Of a stretch of DNA of 14,748 nucleotides, positions 1-5,669 are shown in pieces. The stretch is from UBA2177 sp964487525 (GTDB taxonomy: Bacteria > Patescibacteriota > Dojkabacteria > SC72), in contig CAZAQC010000015.1 in assembly GCA_964487525.1 (NCBI GenBank), positions 1 through 14,748 on the forward strand, given 5' to 3'. Made by a program: the position numbers and the translations under genes. Under the pieces are notes generated by a model that was not told the DNA's origin, searched no databases, and saw nothing but the letters and a program-made list of their open reading frames with translations. Positions within the stretch are counted from its first letter, which is position 1, and each line of letters starts with the position of its first letter.

Positions 1-7
1 TTCTATT

Positions 8-790
8 TTATCTTTTTAATATTTCGCTATCCTTAATAGTCTTAGATCTGTTTGTTAAGAAAACGACAGGAAGCAATAGAAATCCAAAGATAGAAGTTAA
101 GAACTTAAATGATAACCTTGCAATCTTCTTCTTGGTAAACATATGAAAATATTTTCCATCAGTATAGAAATCGTATCCATATTCCTCAGCTATATATTCA
201 AATGTTTCTTTTGAATAGAAAGCAATATGTTGTCCATGTTCTAGTCCATAGTACCACCAATTCTCAGGATTGGGTGTTGGTTTAGGTACTAATGTGGTTG
301 AGAAAATAATAGTATCAGATAGTTTAAATATTTCTCTTAAATCATCATGTGGTTTTACAAAATGTTCAAATCCTTCGAACAAAGTAATGGCCTCATACTT
401 TGTATCCCTTTTTGCCTCAAATCCTCTTGCTAACACATTCTTTGTATATGGATCATACCAATAGAAGTCAAAACCAATATCCCTCATAAATCTTGTTAAA
501 ATTCCGTATCCACCACCATAGTCTAAGAAGCTTTTCTTTTTGTCAAAAAGAAAATTTAGTACTAAAGAAGTTCTAAGTCCTAATTGTATATTTCTAGTTA
601 AAACCCCAGTGTCACTTAAATTCATAGATGAGTTATATGCCTCATCCAACCAATACTCTTTTTCGGTTTGGACAAAGAGACATTTAGTACATTGATAAAA
701 ACGAACTGGATGTCTTTTTAATACCTCTGTTTTAAAAATCTCTTTTGAGGTTGAATGACAAACTTTACACATATTTCCATCGTTATTCAT
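8..790 (-). CDS. SAM-dependent methyltransferase with N-terminal zinc cluster and C-terminal membrane helix
   Basis: A 260-residue class I (Methyltransf_23-like) methyltransferase, probably acting on a sugar or glycolipid of the neighbouring glycan pathway. Visible features in order: a CxxC...CxxC cluster (C8, C11, C34, C37) typical of the zinc-binding head of sugar C-methyltransferase relatives; glycine-rich SAM motif I (LDYGGGYG, 89-96); an acidic residue after the next strand (D113); the post-motif EGFEHF (139-144); and GQHIAFYS (186-193), seen in this superfamily. Residues about 228-247 form one hydrophobic helix, so the enzyme is probably tethered to the inner membrane face. ATG at 790 is chosen because a TAATAT box ends 7 bases before it; a second Met at codon 7 is possible but less likely. 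It is divergent from the glycosyltransferase at 898. The family is clear; the substrate is unknown. Confidence 0.85.
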   Translation of the reverse strand: MNNDGNMCKVCHSTSKEIFKTEVLKRHPVRFYQCTKCLFVQTEKEYWLDEAYNSSMNLSDTGVLTRNIQLGLRTSLVLNFLFDKKKSFLDYGGGYGILTRFMRDIGFDFYWYDPYTKNVLARGFEAKRDTKYEAITLFEGFEHFVKPHDDLREIFKLSDTIIFSTTLVPKPTPNPENWWYYGLEHGQHIAFYSKETFEYIAEEYGYDFYTDGKYFHMFTKKKIARLSFKFLTSIFGFLLLPVVFLTNRSKTIKDSEILKR

Positions 791-797
791 ATAGGAG

Positions 798-826
798 ATA
801 TTATCATTGATTCTTTATATGTTCAA
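798..826 (-). promoter_or_regulatory. Promoter of the methyltransferase gene, leaderless type
   Basis: On the minus strand, TTGAAC (826-821) is followed after 17 bases by TAATAT (803-798). Only 7 bases separate the -10 box from the ATG at 790, so transcription should begin at or next to the A of the start codon. Confidence 0.6.
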
Positions 827-837
827 TAATTTTCTTG

Positions 838-866
838 TTGACATAATACTGATCTGATATTATTGT
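838..866 (+). promoter_or_regulatory. Promoter of the forward glycosyltransferase pair
   Basis: A perfect TTGACA (838-843) is followed after 17 bases by TATTGT (861-866). An overlapping alternative is an extended -10, TG-a-TATTAT (855-863). The predicted start of transcription is near 870-873, giving a leader of about 25 bases before the TTG at 898. The -35 lies 11 bases from the back-to-back -35 of the methyltransferase promoter. Confidence 0.55.
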
Positions 867-897
867 GGTATTAGAATTTATTTTAAGCTGAAATATC

Positions 898-1890
898 TTG
901 GTATCAAAAAAGGGTGAAAATATTAAAAAGGAAAATAATGGAAATCTCATACCAATTGTTGTTATAACTTATAACAGATTAAAACACACTAAAATCACAT
1001 TGGAATCTCTTGCTTCAAACAAAGGTTTTACTAACCATCCTGTCATAATATTCTCTGATGGACCTCGTCCTAAGGATGGAGAAAGCGTTTCTATACTAAG
1101 AGAATACTTAGAGGATTTCAAGAGAAAACATTCAAATGTAAGTATTGTAAAAAGGAGTAAGAATCTAGGATTAGCTAAATCAATAATCTCCTCGATTAAT
1201 GAGATTTTTGAAACGTATGAAAGCGCAATAATAGTTGAAGATGATATAAGAACATCTCCAGAATTTCTTAACTTTATGGTTCTAATGTTGAATAAATATA
1301 AGGATAAAAAGGAAATAGGTTCGGTATCTGGATATAATCCACCTACTAATTTGATGAAAATACCAAAAGGATATTTGTATGACATTTATTTTATTCCGAG
1401 AACGTCATCATGGGGATGGGCTACATGGAAAGATCGTTGGGATGGGGTTGATTGGAAGGTCACAGATTTTGAAGATTTCATAAATAATAAAAAACAACAA
1501 AAGCTTTTCAATAGGGCCGGAGAGGATATGACAGATATGTTAAAGAAGCAAGTTATTAATAATATTGATACTTGGGATATTCAATGGGCTTATCATAATT
1601 TCAAAATGGACAGATTAACAATTTATCCATGTAACTCATATGTAGAGAATGTAGGGCATGATGGAACTGGTATACATTGTGGCACTGCAGATAGCTTTAA
1701 AAATGAAAATCTTAATACAGCAAAAGTTTCGGCAATTCCCTCCAAAATAGCGATAGATGAAAGAATGTTGAAGGAATTCCGTAAACCATACTCTCTGAAT
1801 CTAAATACATTACCTTTGTATATGCAATTGGTCAGAAATAAACTTAAAAAAATGTTAAAAGATAGGTTAGTAAGTACGAGGGATAGATAA
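898..1890 (+). CDS. Glycosyltransferase, GT-A fold (GT2/GNT-I-like)
   Basis: A 330-residue cytoplasmic nucleotide-sugar transferase. The N-terminal strand PIVVITYNR (19-27), SDGP (53-56), the metal-binding acidic motif VEDD (113-116) and the block SSWGWATWKDRW (170-181) are characteristic of GT-A enzymes found in O-antigen and capsule clusters that resemble the GNT-I family. The C-terminal part carries YPCNSYVENVGHDGTGIH (243-260), also typical of that family. The start is TTG at 898: an in-frame TGA lies at 889-891 and there is no ATG or GTG before the conserved strand, so TTG is the only reasonable choice, although no Shine-Dalgarno sequence is visible. Its TAA overlaps the ATG of the next gene by one base (TAATG), implying translational coupling. 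Donor and acceptor cannot be told from sequence. Confidence 0.85.
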   Translation: MVSKKGENIKKENNGNLIPIVVITYNRLKHTKITLESLASNKGFTNHPVIIFSDGPRPKDGESVSILREYLEDFKRKHSNVSIVKRSKNLGLAKSIISSINEIFETYESAIIVEDDIRTSPEFLNFMVLMLNKYKDKKEIGSVSGYNPPTNLMKIPKGYLYDIYFIPRTSSWGWATWKDRWDGVDWKVTDFEDFINNKKQQKLFNRAGEDMTDMLKKQVINNIDTWDIQWAYHNFKMDRLTIYPCNSYVENVGHDGTGIHCGTADSFKNENLNTAKVSAIPSKIAIDERMLKEFRKPYSLNLNTLPLYMQLVRNKLKKMLKDRLVSTRDR

Positions 1891-2675
1891 TGAAAATATC
1901 AATAATAACAACAAACTTTAACACGGAGAAATATCTTGAAGAAACAATATTAAGTATACTAAATCAGAAAGGAAATTTTGATTTAGAATATATCATTATC
2001 GATGGGGGTTCTACAGATGGTAGTTTGGAAATAATAAAGAAATATCAAAACAAGTTAAAGTACATATCTGAAAAAGATAGGGGACAGGCAGATGGGATAA
2101 ATAAAGGACTCAAGATGGCAACAGGGGATATAGTAGCTTTTCTTAATTCTGACGATTTATATACTGAGGGAACTTTGGAGAAGGTTGTAAAGTATTTTGA
2201 GAATAATCCTGAATGTAAATGGTTGACTGGATATTGCAAAATAATAAATGAGCACGGTACTGAAATTAGAGAATATATTACAAAATATAAGAACATGAAA
2301 TTGAAAAACTTTTCTCTTAATCAATTGTTAATAGAAGATAGTATATCCCAACCTGCAACATTTTGGAGAAGAGAACTTTTAGAAGAGATTGGATATTTTG
2401 ACGAAGATTTACATTATGCTATGGATCAAGATTATTGGTGCAAAATAGCAAAAAAATATCCTCTTCATTTAATAAAGGAGTATTTGGCTAAATTTAGGTT
2501 TACGTCAGATACAAAAACTGGTTCTGGTATCGATAAGACACTAGCAGAATCTAAATTAGTTGCCGAAAGATATACAAATAATAAGTGGGTACTTTTTAGA
2601 CAAAAATTGAGCAACCTGAAAAGGATAGTCGTATATAAATACCTCGGAAAGATTATTGATGCTATTCGCTTCTAA
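1890..2675 (+). CDS. Glycosyltransferase family 2 protein (WcaA-like)
   Basis: A 261-residue GT2 enzyme, expected to add one sugar to a growing lipid-linked or protein-linked glycan on the cytoplasmic side. Visible motifs: KISIITTNFN (2-11) first strand, IIDGGSTDGS (36-45) nucleotide-binding loop, EKDRGQADGINKGL (61-74), the DxD-equivalent NSDD (86-89), SQPATFWRREL (153-163) and the acceptor-side MDQDYW (178-183). This set is that of the short single-domain GT2 enzymes of exopolysaccharide clusters; length is normal. Translation is coupled to the upstream gene by the TAATG junction. GAGGG about 10 bases before the ATG is one of the few Shine-Dalgarno-like sequences in the window. The stop codon overlaps the tail of the convergent DUF2304 gene by 4 bases, leaving no room for a terminator between them. 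Confidence 0.9.
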   Translation: MKISIITTNFNTEKYLEETILSILNQKGNFDLEYIIIDGGSTDGSLEIIKKYQNKLKYISEKDRGQADGINKGLKMATGDIVAFLNSDDLYTEGTLEKVVKYFENNPECKWLTGYCKIINEHGTEIREYITKYKNMKLKNFSLNQLLIEDSISQPATFWRRELLEEIGYFDEDLHYAMDQDYWCKIAKKYPLHLIKEYLAKFRFTSDTKTGSGIDKTLAESKLVAERYTNNKWVLFRQKLSNLKRIVVYKYLGKIIDAIRF

Positions 2676-3007
2676 TTTTCCTTTTTAATTTCTTCTAGAG
2701 CTAATTTTCTGTTTAAAAGAGTTATCTCTTTGTTTACCTCATTCATCTTTATCTTCTGTGATAGGGAAACATATAGCAAATATATAATGGATATATATAC
2801 AAAAGCATCAATACTTCTTCCAACTCCGAATAAACTTCCTACATAATCTATAATATCTGGGAACCATATCAAAACTAAACCAATAATCCAGAATAGAAAC
2901 CATGTTATAAATCCTACAATGGTTAAAGACCCTTTTCTAAAAGAGAGATAGATATTAGGGATTATAAGAACTAAGATTCCTATTGTAACTACTATTTGTA
3001 TTAACAT
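2672..3007 (-). CDS. DUF2304 family membrane protein
   Basis: A 111-residue protein with three hydrophobic segments (about 2-22, 29-49 and 66-86) and a charged, lysine/glutamate-rich, coiled-coil-like C-terminal tail (from about 88). Size, the WFLFWIIGL core around 36-44 and the tail match DUF2304, a family that in many bacteria and archaea sits beside polyprenyl- or dolichyl-phosphate glycosyltransferases. Here it follows exactly such a gene, 8 bases downstream on the same strand, so it probably helps that enzyme at the membrane (inference from context). ATG at 3007 has no Shine-Dalgarno sequence and is likely read from the upstream mRNA. Its upstream partner is frameshifted, so the pair may no longer work as a unit. 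The molecular role of the family is not known to me. Confidence 0.75.
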   Translation of the reverse strand: MLIQIVVTIGILVLIIPNIYLSFRKGSLTIVGFITWFLFWIIGLVLIWFPDIIDYVGSLFGVGRSIDAFVYISIIYLLYVSLSQKIKMNEVNKEITLLNRKLALEEIKKEN

Positions 3008-3015
3008 AATTTTAT

Positions 3016-3285
3016 TTATTTAATTAAAGAATGCTCTATTAATCTAACTACCATCCTAATTCCATTAAACAATCCCTGAGATGTAAAGTCAGAGAAGTGT
3101 TTATACTTATTAAGAGAGTAGTCAGAGTAAATCACTTTGATAGGTACCTCTACTAGTCTTAATTTAGCTTTCCTTATTTGTCCTAACATTTCTGATTCGA
3201 ACTCGTATCTGTCTAAATATGTATAAACAGAATTTATTGCCTTCTTAGAATATGCTCTTAAACCTGATTGACTATCTGTTACCAT
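3016..3285 (-). pseudogene. C-terminal part of frameshifted polyprenyl-phosphate glycosyltransferase
   Basis: The open frame starts at an internal ATG (3285) and gives 89 residues beginning MVTDSQSGLRAYS, which is the mid-protein block of DPM1-like GT2 enzymes, not a natural N-terminus. It continues with YEFESEMLGQIRKAKLRL and EVPIKVIYSDYSL, the conserved end of the catalytic domain. Codons just upstream of the ATG in this frame (TTT GGA ATA) encode F-G-I, the expected family sequence, showing that homology runs back past the ATG to the junction near 3295. It is the remainder of the gene whose first part is 3272-3715. If translated alone it lacks the nucleotide-binding half and could not be active. 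Confidence 0.8.
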
Positions 3286-3715
3286 TATTCCAAATATAGG
3301 TTACGAGATTACCTATATTGTTCATCAATATTCGGGACTTTGGCATCTCTTTATTGTTAATCATACGACTACCGATAACAACATCAGCTTTATCCTCTAA
3401 TATCGGCTTTAAGAGAGATTTTATATCCTTAGGATCGTGTTGACCGTCTGAATCCATTGTTACAACAATATCAGCATCTAATAGTTTAGCGGCATCCAAT
3501 CCAGTCTGTGTTGCAGCACCCTTACCTCTATTGATTGTATGTTTTAGAGTTATGACTCCCGTGGAAAAAGCTTCGTCATATGTATTGTCATGACTCCCAT
3601 CATCAATAACAATGATGTCTTTATATCCATTTTCCTTTATTGAGGTAATAACCTTTTTAATTACTTGGCCTTCACAGTATGCTGGAAGAATGATATATAT
3701 TTTCTTATTTCCCAT
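3272..3715 (-). pseudogene. N-terminal part of frameshifted polyprenyl-phosphate glycosyltransferase (GT2, DPM1-like)
   Basis: A 147-residue fragment containing the strand YIILPAYCEG (7-16), the IDDGSHDNT loop (37-45), HTINRGKGAATQTGL (59-73), the DxD region MDSDGQHDP (87-95) and VIGSRM (113-118), all diagnostic of GT2 enzymes that make polyprenyl-phosphate-mannose or -glucose. After GNLVTYI (135-141) the frame runs into WNNGNR and a TAG, while the expected FGIMVTDSQSG continues in the frame one base on. Adding TA to the TATATTT at the junction (ACC TAT ATA TTT GGA) restores one continuous protein of about 230 codons with good family spacing, so a 2-base contraction is the simplest explanation. 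It could be a real mutation or a sequence error. ATG at 3715 lies 8 bases after a perfect TATAAT. Confidence 0.85.
3293..3319. repeat. Perfect 9-bp inverted repeat at the frameshift
   Basis: AATATAGGT (3293-3301) and ACCTATATT (3311-3319) are exact reverse complements separated by 9 bases. The left arm covers the TATATTT junction where the glycosyltransferase frame breaks. It lies inside coding sequence and is not followed by a U-tract, so it is not a terminator. Confidence 0.6.
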
Positions 3716-3723
3716 ATATATTG

Positions 3724-3752
3724 ATTATACAGTATTTTATTTTTTAAGTACT
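3724..3752 (-). promoter_or_regulatory. Promoter of the GT2/DUF2304 operon, leaderless type
   Basis: On the minus strand, a perfect TATAAT (3729-3724) stands 8 bases before the ATG at 3715, so the mRNA should begin at the start codon. A -35 at the usual 17-base distance would be AGTACT (3752-3747), a poor match to TTGACA but a palindrome shared with the opposite promoter. Confidence 0.55.
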
Positions 3753-3775
3753 GAGAGATTTTATGATATTATAAT
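3747..3775 (+). promoter_or_regulatory. Promoter of the GT4/FkbM operon
   Basis: TATAAT (3770-3775) lies 17 bases after AGTACT (3747-3752). An overlapping extended -10, TG-a-TATTAT (3764-3772), shares the nine bases TGATATTAT with the promoter at 855-863. Transcription should start near 3779-3782, which places the in-frame TTG at 3775 upstream of the transcript and favours ATG 3805 as the start of the gene. Confidence 0.5.
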
Positions 3776-3804
3776 TGGATAGAAACTTAATCTTTATATG
3801 TGAG

Positions 3805-4929
3805 ATGGCAAAAAAAATAAAAATATTTATAGATCACCAAATATTTTCTTTCCAGAATTATGGAGGTATATCAAGAGTTTTCACAGAGTTGTGCAAAGAA
3901 TTCAAAAATAACAATAGTATAGAATATGAATTACCAATACTATTCTCCAATAACGAATATATGTATGAGATTCAAAAGGTTAGCAAATTCTTTCCGAGAA
4001 GCAAATCTTTTGTGAGAACAGCAATAATGTATCTAATAAATAGAATTTATTCAACATTTAAACTTCTTAAAAATGATTTTGATATTTTTCAACCCACATA
4101 CTATGATCCGTATTTTCTTCCTTTCTTAAAAAAGAAACCTTTTGTATTGCTAATTCATGATATGACACATGAAATATTTCCAGAGGGAATATCAAAAAAA
4201 GATAAAACTATTGAATGGAAGAAAAAATTAGTGGAGAAGGCAGATCACATATTGGCAATATCAGAAAATACTAAGAGGGATGTTATTGAGTTTTATAATG
4301 TTCCCAAAGAGAAAATAGATGTAGTTTATTGGGCAACATCTGTAAAAATTCCAGAGAAGATAATAGATTTAGGTTTACCAAAAAGATATATTCTCTATAC
4401 TAGTAATAGAGGTAAGTATAAAAATTTTGCGTTCTTTTTTAAATCTATAGTAAACATATTGAAAGAGGATAAGGATTTGTATTTAGTATGTGCAGGAAGT
4501 AGTAAGTTTAATGAAGAGGAGCTGGAGTTATTTAAAAAGAATGATCTTATTGAAAAAGTAAAACATATTAGATGGAGTGATAATGATAATGATAAAGAAA
4601 TGGCGAGTATATATAATAAAGCATTAGTTTTTGTATTTCCTTCCTTATACGAAGGTTTTGGAATACCGTTGTTAGAGGCTTTTGCATGTAATTGCCCTGC
4701 AGTTGTAAGTAATACTAGTTCTTTACCCGAGGTTGGTGGAGATGCAGTTGAGTATTTTGACCCCAAAGACAAAAAATCTATAGAAGATGCTGTAAGAAGG
4801 GTTGTATATGATAAAAATCTTAGTGAAGAACTAAAGAAGAGGGGTAGAGAAAGATTGAAGATGTTTAGTTGGGAAAAGGCTGCAGCAAAGTTTGTTGAAG
4901 TTTATAAAAATATTTTTAAACAAATGTAA
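3805..4929 (+). CDS. Glycosyltransferase family 4 (GT-B, glycosyl transferases group 1)
   Basis: A 374-residue GT-B enzyme. The N-terminal Rossmann domain opens with KIKIFIDHQIF and has the acceptor-side glycine motif GGISR (about 22-26). The linker region includes HDMTHE and LAISENTKRD. The C-terminal domain carries YTSNRGKYKN and the donor-binding EX7E motif within YEGFGIPLLEAF (E283 and E291), followed by SSLPEVGGDAV, all typical of GT4 retaining transferases. An in-frame TTG at 3775 would add ten residues, but it overlaps the -10 box, so ATG 3805 is preferred. There is no clear Shine-Dalgarno sequence. It is the first gene of a plus-strand run, 4 bases before the FkbM-type methyltransferase. 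It probably adds a hexose to the lipid-linked glycan; the sugar is not predictable. Confidence 0.9.
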   Translation: MAKKIKIFIDHQIFSFQNYGGISRVFTELCKEFKNNNSIEYELPILFSNNEYMYEIQKVSKFFPRSKSFVRTAIMYLINRIYSTFKLLKNDFDIFQPTYYDPYFLPFLKKKPFVLLIHDMTHEIFPEGISKKDKTIEWKKKLVEKADHILAISENTKRDVIEFYNVPKEKIDVVYWATSVKIPEKIIDLGLPKRYILYTSNRGKYKNFAFFFKSIVNILKEDKDLYLVCAGSSKFNEEELELFKKNDLIEKVKHIRWSDNDNDKEMASIYNKALVFVFPSLYEGFGIPLLEAFACNCPAVVSNTSSLPEVGGDAVEYFDPKDKKSIEDAVRRVVYDKNLSEELKKRGRERLKMFSWEKAAAKFVEVYKNIFKQM

Positions 4930-4933
4930 ATAT

Positions 4934-5644
4934 ATGAAAGATATTATTATAAAAATCTTAGGAAATGATTTGGCAAGAAAGCTTTATATGTTAAAGAGAG
5001 AGTATATAGATGGTTATTTAAACAAGATATATTCTCAGGAAGGAGAAGATATAATTTTAAGTGAATTTTTCACAAACAGAAAAGCTGGATTTTATGTTGA
5101 TGTTGGGGCTCATCACCCTAAAAGATTCTCAAATACATATCTTTTTTATAAAAAGGGCTGGAGAGGCATTAATATTGATGCCATGCCTGGATCAATGAAA
5201 GCCTTTAGAAGAATTCGTCCAAGAGATATAAATTTAGAATTAGGTATCTCCGGAAAAGAAGGAGAAATGACATATTATATGTTTGACGAACCTGCTATTA
5301 ATGGCTTTTCTAAAGATATCTCGGAAGATAGGGATAAGAATTCAAACTTTAGGATAATAAAGAAAGAGAAAATAAGAACATATCCTCTTTCTGTAGTATT
5401 AGAAAAGTACTTGCCAAAAGATGAAAAAATCAGTTTTATGAGTGTTGATGTTGAAGGACTAGATTTAATGGTTTTGAGATCTAATAATTGGAAAAAATTC
5501 TCTCCTGAGATTGTCTTAGTTGAGTGTATAGAGGAAAGTTTAGAGAGGATTATGAAGGATCCTGTATTTTTATTCTTAAAGTCAAAAGGGTATGGTATAG
5601 TAGCAAAGACATATAGGACGGTTATCTTTATGAAGGATAAATAA
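4934..5644 (+). CDS. FkbM family SAM-dependent methyltransferase
   Basis: A 236-residue methyltransferase (Methyltransf_21), a family that O-methylates sugars in glycan and natural-product pathways. It begins with the conserved YSQEGEDIILSEFF block, then SAM motif I within FYVDVGAHHPKRFSNT, then GWRGINIDAMPGS with the ribose-binding acidic residue. Further on come FMSVDVEGLDLMVL and VLVECIEES, which are the FkbM hallmark segments. Length fits the family. A longer frame starting at TTG 4892 would overlap the upstream gene by 38 bases and add a lysine-rich extension without homology, so ATG 4934, 4 bases after the upstream TAA, is chosen. It is co-transcribed with the GT4 gene and probably caps or decorates the same sugar chain. 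With the methyltransferase at 8-790 there are two sugar-methylating candidates in the locus. Confidence 0.88.
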   Translation: MKDIIIKILGNDLARKLYMLKREYIDGYLNKIYSQEGEDIILSEFFTNRKAGFYVDVGAHHPKRFSNTYLFYKKGWRGINIDAMPGSMKAFRRIRPRDINLELGISGKEGEMTYYMFDEPAINGFSKDISEDRDKNSNFRIIKKEKIRTYPLSVVLEKYLPKDEKISFMSVDVEGLDLMVLRSNNWKKFSPEIVLVECIEESLERIMKDPVFLFLKSKGYGIVAKTYRTVIFMKDK

Positions 5645-5654
5645 TAATAATTTC

Positions 5655-5660
5655 TAAAAT
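5655..5660 (+). promoter_or_regulatory. Possible -10 box of the polytopic membrane protein gene
   Basis: TAAAAT lies in the 25-base gap after the FkbM gene, 9 bases before the ATG at 5670. No convincing -35 is seen. The spacing resembles the leaderless pattern of other genes here, but reading from the upstream promoter would also explain expression. Confidence 0.3.
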
Positions 5661-5669
5661 CTTGTTTTT

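Noticed and set aside
969..1385. Minus-strand 138-codon frame inside the first glycosyltransferase
   Set aside because: It is wholly antisense to a well-supported gene and has no recognisable motif.
2660..2690. Bidirectional terminator between the convergent genes ending at 2675 and 2672
   Set aside because: The genes overlap by 4 bases and I find no GC-containing stem followed by a T-run there.
3272..3305. Programmed ribosomal frameshift in the GT2 gene
   Set aside because: The required shift is +1 (or -2). TAT-ATT-TGG is not a known +1 site, and the simple 2-base TA contraction explains the break better. Conservation in relatives would reopen this.
3775..3804. Longer GT4 start at TTG 3775
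   Set aside because: The TTG overlaps the TATAAT box and would lie before the predicted transcription start; ATG 3805 begins directly before the conserved first strand.
4892..4933. Longer FkbM methyltransferase start at TTG 4892
   Set aside because: It overlaps the upstream gene by 38 bases and adds residues without family similarity; ATG 4934 is 4 bases after the previous stop.
5640..5660. ATAATAATAAT triplet run as a microsatellite
   Set aside because: Only about three to four units in an AT-rich gap; chance occurrence is likely.
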